Origin: Methylobacterium sp.
Lineage (GTDB): Bacteria > Pseudomonadota > Alphaproteobacteria > Rhizobiales > Beijerinckiaceae
Length of the DNA: 64,000 nucleotides
Direction of reading: 5' to 3'
Assembly: GCA_020253445.1 (NCBI GenBank)
Contig: JADCBP010000001.1
Coordinates: 310,001-374,000, forward strand
Part shown: in pieces, positions 31,413-38,916 of the stretch
How the letters are laid out: every line of letters starts with the position of its first letter
Numbering within the stretch: the first letter of the stretch is position 1
Made by a program: the position numbers and the translations under genes
Notes under the pieces: generated by a model
Databases searched by the model: none
What the model was told of the DNA's origin: nothing
The model's input: only the letters and a program-made list of their open reading frames with translations

Positions 31413-32075
31413 TCACGGAGGCAATGCCCCTCCGTGGCGGCGGGGTCTTGGCTCCGTCTCGACCCCATCACAAGCGGGACAAGGCGATGAGCCAAAATTT
31501 TCGTCGTTTTTTGAGAGACTTACTGCTGCAACAACCTGTCCGTCAGCTTCTTCGGAAGGGGATTCTTCGACTTTCGTATAAGCTGATGGTTCTGTCTCCG
31601 TAACAATGGCCGGATTCTGGACCGTTTCGCCCTCGGAAGCGATCGTTGCGACGGCTTTTTTCGGCTCGCCGATAACCTGCCGGAGCAGCGCCTCGACATC
31701 GACATCAGAGCCCAGGGGCCCGAAGCCGGGGACCCCCATCGGATCGTTGAAATCCCACTGGTAATCGACCGGTCCGATGTAGTCGCGGATGGCCGGATCG
31801 GCGCTCCACATCTTGCGCAATGCGGCGTTTTTCAGGGCTTCCGGCACGCCTTTCTTCAGGAACAACGAGATGTCGCTCTCTGCCGTGAGCGTCTCGATAT
31901 CCGGCAGGAGGGACAGATCAACCTCCTCCTCCGGTTCAACGGGCGGGGCGGGGGTTTCTGCTGATTCGGAGCCGGAAACCGGCGCGACCGCCGCTTCCCC
32001 GGCGGCGATCTCGCGCTTTCGGCGTGACCAGCGGCTGAGAAATCCCTCCGGGCGATTCGGGTCTTCCACGCTCAT
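31413..32075 (-). CDS. DUF3306 domain protein
   Basis: 220 residues. Begins with a basic segment (GFLSRWSRRKREIAAG), an acidic low-complexity linker, then the DUF3306 core LSLLPDIETLTAESDISLFLKKGVPEALKNAALRKMWSADPAIRDYIGPVDYQWDFND. It ends with CPACDG and the family's terminal pattern RRHGGALP. No known activity. It is always found near formate dehydrogenase genes as far as I recall. The start overlaps the DUF3305 stop by 4 bases. Last gene of the accessory operon. Confidence 0.88.
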   Translation of the reverse strand: MSVEDPNRPEGFLSRWSRRKREIAAGEAAVAPVSGSESAETPAPPVEPEEEVDLSLLPDIETLTAESDISLFLKKGVPEALKNAALRKMWSADPAIRDYIGPVDYQWDFNDPMGVPGFGPLGSDVDVEALLRQVIGEPKKAVATIASEGETVQNPAIVTETEPSAYTKVEESPSEEADGQVVAAVSLSKNDENFGSSPCPACDGVETEPRPRRHGGALPP

Positions 32076-32578
32076 GCCTCGCCTCCGCGGCCGGGCCGGC
32101 GATGCGCGAGGGCATCGGGGTTCACCCGGTCGCGCTTGCGCTTGAAGAATTCGCGCTCGACATGGTGCCTGTCCACGAAGGCCGCGAGCTGCGCGGCGAT
32201 CTCCGGCGGCATCGGCAGCGGCTCGACGATGTTGGAGCCCGATTCCGTATGCGCCTCGCCCTCGGCCGGGTCGGCCGTGACGGCGACGACGCTGACATAG
32301 GCATCAAGCTCGCCCATGCGCAGCACGACCCAGAGCTTCGGCTGGCCGGTGAGCAGGTTGTCGCGGTAATTCGCGGTTTCCGTGGAGGCGAAGACGAGGC
32401 TCGTCGAGCCCGCATAATAGCTCTCGTTCTCGCCATCGCGCGCCACAAGGGTCATTGGCTCGGTCTCGGGCAGACCGGTCACGACCCGCGCCGGCACCCA
32501 GATATGGTTGATCCAGGGGCTCGCGGCCTTCTTCTTGTCCACGATGACGGCGACGGGGATCACCTCTTCCACCAGCAT
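32072..32578 (-). CDS. DUF3305 domain protein
   Basis: 168 residues. The DUF3305 pattern is IPVAVIVDKKKAASPWINHIWVPARVV, then YYAGSTSLVFASTETANYRDNLLTGQPKLWVVLR and the C-terminal PPEIAAQLAAFVDRHHVEREFFKRKRDR. Soluble, function unknown. It starts 4 bases after the DUF6352 stop and overlaps DUF3306. A frame open to 32842 is a shadow of DUF6352. Confidence 0.88.
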   Translation of the reverse strand: MLVEEVIPVAVIVDKKKAASPWINHIWVPARVVTGLPETEPMTLVARDGENESYYAGSTSLVFASTETANYRDNLLTGQPKLWVVLRMGELDAYVSVVAVTADPAEGEAHTESGSNIVEPLPMPPEIAAQLAAFVDRHHVEREFFKRKRDRVNPDALAHRRPGRGGEA

Positions 32579-32582
32579 GGGA

Positions 32583-33680
32583 TCACTCTCCGGCTGCGAG
32601 CGGCAGGCCCGCGATGAGGTTCTGCGGCTTGATGCGCACGAAGCGATCCGCGCTGGAACCCAGCACCGCAAAGCCGGCCGCGCCGCGCTTGCCCGCCTCG
32701 AGGCGCGGATGATCCGGCAGCGTGAAGGTGAAGAGGGCGAGCACGCGCGAGGCCTCCTCGTCTTCCAGGGCCTCGCCCCGCCACACCTTGTTCGCGAAAG
32801 CCGTTCCATCCTGATCGAGCGACAGGAACCAGCCGAAATCATGGCCCGAGAACCGCTCGACGGGGGTGAGTTCGATCGCGATCCCGGTGAGATGCGCGAT
32901 CCAGCGCGTCATGGCGCGGGCCATCGCGGCGCGGCCGCCTGCGAGATCGGTGATGTCGAGCACGAGATCATGCGCATCCGAGCGGGCGCGATAGGTCCCG
33001 GCATTGGTGTCATTCAGCACTTCAAGCTCCGATACCGCCGGCCCGCCCAGCATCGAGAGGAGCGGCGAATGGGTGCGATCATGCTCGTGGGTCTCGATGG
33101 TCTCGGCATCGGCGAGCAGCGCGCGGCCTTCATGGAAGGTGAGGCGCTGGGCGCGGTAGAAGCATTCCGCCGCGCGCAGGGCCCAGCCATCGGTCACCTC
33201 ATCGAAGGCGTTCCGCGCGATGACATGCGCGAGATGCCCCATGAAGATGACCGGCAGGCGCGGCTTGCCCCTGGTGACCAGCGCGAGATAGGCCGCTTCC
33301 AGCGTCGGGTGCGCCAGGAGGTGATCGCGGAAGGCCAGGAAATAGCCAAGATTTTCGCGGGCATCTTCATCCGCGACGAGAGCGAGTTCATCCGGGGGCA
33401 CGACTCGACGCGGCTCGGCGAGCAGGCTGGCATGGAGCCCGCGCTCCACCGGGCAGGCCTCTTCCGGCGGCACGAGTTCCGGCCGGGCGAGATAGGCTGC
33501 GAGGAAGGCATCGGTAATGACAAGCCCGCCTTCCTCGCCCCGATCCACAAGGTGATGGCCGCTCGCCACCCAGAAATCGTCATGGATGGGGGAAGCCTCG
33601 CGCGGCGCGGTGGCGACGACCTTGTGGTCATGGTTATGGGCTTGGCGGGTAGGGGCTTGGCGGGTATCGGCTTGGCTCAT
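32583..33680 (-). CDS. DUF6352 family protein
   Basis: 365 residues, soluble, no transmembrane segment or signal peptide. The N-terminal 25 residues are His-rich and low complexity (RQAHNHDHK). The conserved part begins DDFWVASGHHLVDRGEEGGLVITDAFL, with ENLGYFLAFRDHLLAHPTLEAAYL and a long C-terminal half. I recognise it as DUF6352 from FDH-linked operons. No biochemical function is known. Its start overlaps the DUF6505 stop by 4 bases. Confidence 0.82.
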   Translation of the reverse strand: MSQADTRQAPTRQAHNHDHKVVATAPREASPIHDDFWVASGHHLVDRGEEGGLVITDAFLAAYLARPELVPPEEACPVERGLHASLLAEPRRVVPPDELALVADEDARENLGYFLAFRDHLLAHPTLEAAYLALVTRGKPRLPVIFMGHLAHVIARNAFDEVTDGWALRAAECFYRAQRLTFHEGRALLADAETIETHEHDRTHSPLLSMLGGPAVSELEVLNDTNAGTYRARSDAHDLVLDITDLAGGRAAMARAMTRWIAHLTGIAIELTPVERFSGHDFGWFLSLDQDGTAFANKVWRGEALEDEEASRVLALFTFTLPDHPRLEAGKRGAAGFAVLGSSADRFVRIKPQNLIAGLPLAAGE

Positions 33681-34213
33681 CGGGCCTGCCCCTCCTTCAT
33701 GAGGCCGAGCAGATCGACCTGTTCCTCGATATCATCCGGTTCTTCCACGAATTCGAAAACGCGGCCATGCCGGTCATCCGTGCCCGGCAGCAGGGTGCGG
33801 AAGCGCTCGATGATCTCGCCGTTTTCCACGCTGCGATGGATGGCGACGAGCGTGCCGACAACCGGCTCTGCGAGTTCAGCGGATGTGGCGATTTCCGCCT
33901 CCGCCGCCGCGCGTGCCGCTTCCATATCCGGCGCGCCACAATCGGTGAGCAGGCGCTGCGCGAGGGCTTCCACGGCGGCCGCGCGCTCCTCTTCCGTCGC
34001 CTCCACGATGGTCGCGAGGGTCGACCAGCCGAAGCTCGCAATGCCGAGCAGACCGGAGCGGAAGGCCGCGCGCTCCTTGCCGATCAGCGTCTCCACCGGC
34101 CGTTCCCAGAACAGAAACGTGCCGGGCACGGCCCATTCGCCCGGTTCCGCCGCGCGGGTGAAGACAAAGGCGTCGGACGGATCGAGCCGGATGGTGCGCA
34201 GGAGTTTCATCAT
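33677..34213 (-). CDS. DUF6505 family protein
   Basis: 178 residues beginning MMKLLRTIRLDPSDAFVF, with AVPGTFLFWERPVETLIGKERAAFRSGLLGIASFGWSTL and an Ala/Glu-rich helical middle. I recognise it as DUF6505, linked to formate dehydrogenase loci. Soluble, function unknown. The ribosome site is aaaggacg before ATG ATG at 34213. It lies 13 bases after the ligase-like gene. Confidence 0.8.
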   Translation of the reverse strand: MMKLLRTIRLDPSDAFVFTRAAEPGEWAVPGTFLFWERPVETLIGKERAAFRSGLLGIASFGWSTLATIVEATEEERAAAVEALAQRLLTDCGAPDMEAARAAAEAEIATSAELAEPVVGTLVAIHRSVENGEIIERFRTLLPGTDDRHGRVFEFVEEPDDIEEQVDLLGLMKEGQAR

Positions 34214-34226
34214 CGTCCTTTCCGGT

Positions 34227-34964
34227 TCAGCCGCGCGGCTCGTTTTCCGCCGGGTCATACCATTCCGGCGGGTTGATGCGGCTGAGCAGCGGCAGGCGCT
34301 CGGGGGCATCGGTCGAATTGCGATGCACGAGGAGATCGCCATTGGTGTCGATGCCGCGCTTCACATCACCCTTCATCCTCGGCAGGCGCTCGAGATAGCG
34401 CGGGCCGATGGCGCGGAAGCCCTTCTCGGCCCAGCTATCCGCCTCGATCATGAAGTGCCGGGCGAAACTCGCCGCGAATTCCTCGGGGTTCCAGGCGTCG
34501 AAGCCCTCGTCATCGAGCGTGGTGACGCTGGGGGAAAGCCCGATGCCGAGATCGCGCATGCCCCCCGCGCGGATCATCGCGCCGAAGACAAGCCATTCCG
34601 GCACGTCATCCTCGCCGCACGCCTCCGGCCAGGCGATGCGCCCGCCGCCGATCAGCGCGCCATCGAAATGGAGCGAAGCGGGATAGACGAATTCGATGGG
34701 CAATTCGGGCGGCGCGATATTCGCGAGCGTCTCGGCCAGCGCGTTCATGCCTGCAAACAGGATCTTGCGCGAAAGGCGCAGCGGCTCCTCCGGCTCCAGC
34801 ACGAGCGCGAAATCAATCAGCGCGAAGCGGCCGACATAGAACAGCGAGCCCGCGCCAAACTCGGACGCGCGCGCCTTTGCGATCTCAAAGGAATCCTCGA
34901 TCTCGCGCAGGCGACAGGGTTTCACCAGCGGCGGGAATTTCGTGGTTTCGGCATTCGTCAGCAT
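34227..34964 (-). CDS. biotin/lipoate-protein-ligase-like protein of the FDH locus
   Basis: 245 residues. The fold resembles the BPL/LplA/LipB family: SLFYVGRFALIDFALVLEPEEPL, IEFVYPASLHFDGALIGGGRIAWPEA and WLVFGAMIRAG. The Gly-rich GGGRIAWP corresponds to the nucleotide loop. In place of the KxGGIL-type segment that carries the catalytic Lys of real ligases it has PEWLVFGAMIRAG, so ligase activity is doubtful. First gene of a tight five-gene accessory operon. The start at 34964 is the first conserved Met. A frame open to 35360 is a shadow. Confidence 0.75.
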   Translation of the reverse strand: MLTNAETTKFPPLVKPCRLREIEDSFEIAKARASEFGAGSLFYVGRFALIDFALVLEPEEPLRLSRKILFAGMNALAETLANIAPPELPIEFVYPASLHFDGALIGGGRIAWPEACGEDDVPEWLVFGAMIRAGGMRDLGIGLSPSVTTLDDEGFDAWNPEEFAASFARHFMIEADSWAEKGFRAIGPRYLERLPRMKGDVKRGIDTNGDLLVHRNSTDAPERLPLLSRINPPEWYDPAENEPRG

Positions 34965-35063
34965 GCGATGCGGGGCGTTGAACCGCCCTCCCCCTCGTTT
35001 TGGCCAGTGGGGATCTCTGCCTTGCCCCCTTGTTTCTTCAGCCCTAGCGTTATTTGAACCTTT

Positions 35064-35075
35064 TCGTTCGAACGA
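35064..35075. promoter_or_regulatory. 12-base perfect palindrome in the divergent promoter region
   Basis: TCGTTCGAACGA is perfectly self-complementary and sits between two divergent FDH-linked units (ligase-like operon leftward, iron-sulfur protein rightward), 56 bases before the latter's start. Such a site could be an operator for a dimeric regulator. No regulator has been matched to it. Confidence 0.4.
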
Positions 35076-35130
35076 CAAGGGCCGGGGGCCAGGAACGGAA
35101 TAACCAACACCCCGTGCCCGCCCGAGGGAC

Positions 35131-37191
35131 ATGATGGCAGACGTTTCCCCTTCCCCGCGCATGGGCGCCATGCTGGCGCTTTGCTCCTGCGAACGGACCT
35201 TTTCGCCCGATGAGGTGACGATCACCCGAGGCCTGAAGGCGGCCGGGCAGGAGCCGGGCATTGTCGCCTGTTCGCAGCTCTGCGGCGCGGATCGCGACAT
35301 GCTGGGCAAGCTCGCGGGCGCAAGCACCGTGACCATTGCCTGCGAGCAGGAACAGAGCACCTTGCGCGCCGCGCTGTCCGAGGCCGGATTTGCCGGTGAG
35401 GCGCGCTTCGTCGATATCCGCGATCGCGCGGGATGGTCCAGCGAAGGTGCCGAGGCCGGCCCAAAAATGGCGGCCTTGCTCGCGACCGCGCAATTGCCTG
35501 CCCCGGCGCTTCCCTTCTTCGCGATGGAAAGCCAGGGTGTAACGCTGGTCTATGGCCGCGACGAGGTGGCGCTCGAGGTCGCCGCGCGGCTCGCAGATAC
35601 GCTGGATATCACCGTGATGCTAGCGAAGCCCGGCGCGGTGACGCCGCCGCGCCAGCGCGATTTCCCGATCGCCTGCGGCACGATCCGGCAGGCCAAGGGT
35701 TATCTCGGCACGTTTGAACTCACGCTCGATGGATTCGCGCTGGCCTCGCCCGCTTCACGGCAGGCGCTCGTGTTCGGGCCGACGCGCAACGGCGCGCAAT
35801 CGCGCTGCGATGTGCTGATCGACCTCACGGGCGGGCAGCCTCTCTTCCACGCGGCTGAGCTGCGCGACGGCTATCTTTGCGCCGATCCGCGCGACCCGGT
35901 GGGGGTGGAGAAACTTATCGCGAAAGCGCGCGATCTCGTCGGCACCTTCGACAAGCCGAAATACATCACTTTCCACGAGGAACTCTGCGCGCATTCCCGC
36001 TCGAAGATCACGGGCTGCACGCGCTGTATCGAAGTTTGCCCCACCGGCGCGATCAGCCCGAATGGCGATGCGGTGGCGATTGATCCCGGAATCTGCGCGG
36101 GTTGCGGCTCCTGCGCTTCCGTCTGCCCCACGGGTGCGGCCAGCTACGCCTTGCCAGCCGCGGATGACCTGATGAAGCGGCTTCGTGTGATGCTTCGCGC
36201 CTATCGCAGCGCGGGTGGCGAGCGTGCGGTAATGCTCTTCCATGATGCCGAGCATGGCCTGCCACTGATCGATGCGCTCGCGCGTTTCGGCGAGGGTTTG
36301 CCGGCGAATGTCATCCCCGTTCAGGTGAATGAAGTCACGCAAGTGGGCCTCGAGCAGATCGCCGCGAGCTTCGCCTATGGCGCAGCGGGCGTCGCCTTCC
36401 TCATCCGTTCGAAGCCGAAGCATGACCCGCTGCCGCTCGCGAAACTCGCGAGCCTTTCGGCGGAACTCCTGCCCGCCCTGGGCTACCCCAGGGACGCGGT
36501 GTCGATCCTCTCGATCGATGATCCCGACCAGCTTCTCGCGGGCCTGCGCGCCATGCCTGCGCATGTGGTCGCGGCCGAGCCCGCGAGCTTCCTGGCCGTG
36601 GGCGAGAAGCGCCCGGTGATGATGATGGCGCTTCGGGAATGGCGCAACGTCGCGCCGGCGCGCCCGGCCAAGGTGGCGCTGCCCGCCGGTTCGCCCTTCG
36701 GCACCGTGAACGTGAGAAGCGAGGGCTGCACGCTCTGCCTCGCCTGCGTCTCCGCCTGCCCGGCCTCGGCGCTGAGCGCCAATCCGGAGCGACCGGAACT
36801 GCGCTTCCAGGAGGATCTCTGCGTGCAATGCGGCCTCTGCCAGGCGACCTGCCCGGAGAAGGTCATCACCATCGCCCCGCAGATCGATTTCGAGCAAATC
36901 AATGCCGCGCCCGTCACGCTGAAGGAGGAAGAGCCCTACCCGTGCGACCATTGCGGGAAGCTCTTCGGCACAAAGTCCACCATCGAGCGCATCAAGGCGA
37001 AGCTGACAGGCCAGCACTGGATGTATTCGGGCCAGAATGCCGATCGCGCCAAGCTCATCGGCTATTGCGACGATTGCCGCGTGGAAGCGATGACCAATAC
37101 CGGCTTCGACCCCTATGCGGGCCCGGCGCGACCGCGCGTGCGGACCACCGAGGATTACTTTCGCGAGAACCCCGAGGACAAGCTGAACTGA
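35131..37191 (+). CDS. multi-cluster 4Fe-4S protein linked to formate dehydrogenase
   Basis: 686 residues. Two separate ferredoxin pairs: residues about 295-340 (CTRCIEVCPTGAI and CAGCGSCASVCPTGA) and about 532-585 (CTLCLACVSACPASAL and CVQCGLCQATCPEKV). After these come CDHCG (about 603) and CDDC (about 644), a possible zinc or further metal site. The N-terminal 270 residues have Cys groups (CSCERTF, CSQLC). No membrane segment. It is probably an electron carrier between formate oxidation and a cytosolic acceptor. Divergent from the accessory operon. Two Met codons start the frame (35131 and 35134). Confidence 0.85.
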   Translation: MMADVSPSPRMGAMLALCSCERTFSPDEVTITRGLKAAGQEPGIVACSQLCGADRDMLGKLAGASTVTIACEQEQSTLRAALSEAGFAGEARFVDIRDRAGWSSEGAEAGPKMAALLATAQLPAPALPFFAMESQGVTLVYGRDEVALEVAARLADTLDITVMLAKPGAVTPPRQRDFPIACGTIRQAKGYLGTFELTLDGFALASPASRQALVFGPTRNGAQSRCDVLIDLTGGQPLFHAAELRDGYLCADPRDPVGVEKLIAKARDLVGTFDKPKYITFHEELCAHSRSKITGCTRCIEVCPTGAISPNGDAVAIDPGICAGCGSCASVCPTGAASYALPAADDLMKRLRVMLRAYRSAGGERAVMLFHDAEHGLPLIDALARFGEGLPANVIPVQVNEVTQVGLEQIAASFAYGAAGVAFLIRSKPKHDPLPLAKLASLSAELLPALGYPRDAVSILSIDDPDQLLAGLRAMPAHVVAAEPASFLAVGEKRPVMMMALREWRNVAPARPAKVALPAGSPFGTVNVRSEGCTLCLACVSACPASALSANPERPELRFQEDLCVQCGLCQATCPEKVITIAPQIDFEQINAAPVTLKEEEPYPCDHCGKLFGTKSTIERIKAKLTGQHWMYSGQNADRAKLIGYCDDCRVEAMTNTGFDPYAGPARPRVRTTEDYFRENPEDKLN

Positions 37192-37194
37192 GGT

Positions 37195-38460
37195 TCAGCG
37201 CGTTGCCTTCTCGATGAAATCGACCAGAGCCTCGCGGTCTTCCGCGCGATTCACCACCTGCTCCGGCATCTTGGTGCCGGGGAGCATGGCGTTGGGGCCG
37301 ATCTCGAACAGCCGCGCGATGGTCTCGCGGGACCAGATGATTGGCTTGTCGAGAAGCGCCGGCGAATAGGCATAACCCTCGGCCGTGCCGACCTTGCGGC
37401 CCATCACGCCATGCAGCGTGGGGCCCGCGCGATTGCCATCATCCGGCGAGAGCGTATGGCAGGCACCGCAGGCCTTGAAAACCTCCGCGCCGGGATGGTT
37501 CGCGAGCGCCTGCACGCGCGCCTCGGGCGCTTCGGCGAGAACGGGATTGACCGGCTCGCCCGTGGCCACCACCCAGCGCCGCACAAGGCGATCCGCGCCG
37601 CCGGTGAGAACCTCCCGGCCATCGGGCGAAAAGGCGAGCGACCAGAGCGGGAAGGCCGGGCCGGACATGCGGCGCTGGATGTTGCGCGCCGGGCGATCCA
37701 CCAGCGCCAGCGCCCCCCGGAAACCCGCCGCGCCGATGATCCTGCCGTCGGGCGAGGCCGCAAGCGCGACGATCGGCACTTCCGCGATCGGGAGCGCGGC
37801 GATGGCCCCCGTCACGGGGTTCACGAGGCGCAATTGCCCATCGGCGGCGGCGACGGCAAGCTCGTCGCCCGCGCGCACCAGCGCATTCAGCGGCACGCCG
37901 ATCTCGATGATGCGCGGCGCATCCGTGCCCTTGTGGAGAATGAGCTGGCCGTCATAGCCGGCGGAGGCGAGCGTGCCATCGGGCAGGTAGGCGACCGCAT
38001 TCACATTGCCCTTGTGGGCGTCGATCACGCGCGGGGTGCCGCCCGCGAGCGGCCAGACGCGGATCGTGCCATCCCAGCTCGCGGAGGCGATTTCCGTTCC
38101 ATCCAGGGAAAGCGCAAGGCCGGCAATGGGCGCCTCATGGCCTTCGAGAGTCGCGCGGGGCACATGGCCCTCGCGAGGCCAGAGGAGGATGCGGCGATCC
38201 TCGCCGGCGCTGGCATAGCCGCCATCGGGCAGGGCGATCAGCGCGTTCACCGCGCCTTCATGGCCGCGCAGAACCGTTTCAGCCACGCCGCGCGCCGGCA
38301 CCCAGCGGATGATCGTGGTATCGAAGCTCGCGGTGGCGATGCGGCCATCGGCCGTGGCGACAATGGCCCGAACCGGCCCGCCATGCCCACGCAGATCGGC
38401 GGCCTCACCCGGCAGCGCGAGGAAAACCGGCAACGCCCAGATCGACCAACGCAAAGCCAT
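37195..38460 (-). CDS. WD40 beta-propeller fused to cytochrome c
   Basis: 421 residues. Signal peptide MALRWSIWALPVFLALPGEA, then about seven WD40-like blades over residues 22-315 (GHGGPVRAIVATADGRIATAS, GHEGAVNALIALPDGGYASAG, GHEAPIAGLALSLDGTEIASA and so on). The C-terminal 95 residues are a class I cytochrome c with the heme site CGACH at about 330 and a Met region GTKMPEQ. Periplasmic. The propeller may be a docking platform. It faces the iron-sulfur protein gene tail to tail and diverges from tusA. Electron partner unknown. Confidence 0.87.
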   Translation of the reverse strand: MALRWSIWALPVFLALPGEAADLRGHGGPVRAIVATADGRIATASFDTTIIRWVPARGVAETVLRGHEGAVNALIALPDGGYASAGEDRRILLWPREGHVPRATLEGHEAPIAGLALSLDGTEIASASWDGTIRVWPLAGGTPRVIDAHKGNVNAVAYLPDGTLASAGYDGQLILHKGTDAPRIIEIGVPLNALVRAGDELAVAAADGQLRLVNPVTGAIAALPIAEVPIVALAASPDGRIIGAAGFRGALALVDRPARNIQRRMSGPAFPLWSLAFSPDGREVLTGGADRLVRRWVVATGEPVNPVLAEAPEARVQALANHPGAEVFKACGACHTLSPDDGNRAGPTLHGVMGRKVGTAEGYAYSPALLDKPIIWSRETIARLFEIGPNAMLPGTKMPEQVVNRAEDREALVDFIEKATR

Positions 38461-38557
38461 TCTTCCCTCTCGACAGCCCCGAACGCTTCCACCATATGGC
38501 GGGAATGCGGCTGCGGGAAAGCGTCCTGCGGCAAGGAGCCTCGCGACGGGAGCGACC

Positions 38558-38782
38558 ATGCCTGAAATCGCCCTCGACCTTCTGGGCCTGCGCTGCCCCC
38601 TGCCTGCGCTGAAAACGCGCAAGGCGCTGAAGGGTCTCCCGCCCGGCACCGTGCTGGTGGTGACGGCGAATGACCCTCTGGCGGGGCTCGACATTCCGAA
38701 CCTCATCCGCGAGACCGGCGACACGCTTCAGACGACCGAAAAGGTTGGCGAATGCATGACCTTCCGGATCGTGAAGGCCTGA
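38558..38782 (+). CDS. tusA: TusA-type sulfur carrier
   Basis: 74 residues. The active motif LRCPLPALKTRKAL carries the single sulfur-accepting Cys. TusA proteins relay persulfide sulfur to tRNA thiolation, molybdenum cofactor or sulfur metabolism. The start at 38558 is preceded by gggagcgacc. The YeeE-like transporter gene begins 134 bases later in the same direction, so it may serve thiosulfate assimilation. Confidence 0.9.
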   Translation: MPEIALDLLGLRCPLPALKTRKALKGLPPGTVLVVTANDPLAGLDIPNLIRETGDTLQTTEKVGECMTFRIVKA

Positions 38783-38916
38783 GCGGGAAAATCCGCCTTT
38801 CCTGCGGGAAAACCTGGCAAAAAGACCCGCAACAGCGCCAAACATCGCAAGGTTCTTCCCATCGTCAAAACGGCTCCGGATGCTTACAAAGGGCTCGGAA
38901 GAAACGGGGATTGTCG

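Noticed and set aside
31385-31603. 72-residue plus-strand frame across the promoter gap before DUF3306
   Set aside because: Mostly antisense to the DUF3306 C-terminus, with no ribosome site. It would run through a likely minus-strand promoter.
36700-37190. zinc-finger transcription factor reading of the CxxC pairs at the end of the iron-sulfur protein
   Set aside because: The rest of the protein is ferredoxin-like and there is no DNA-binding pattern. A metal or cluster site is simpler.
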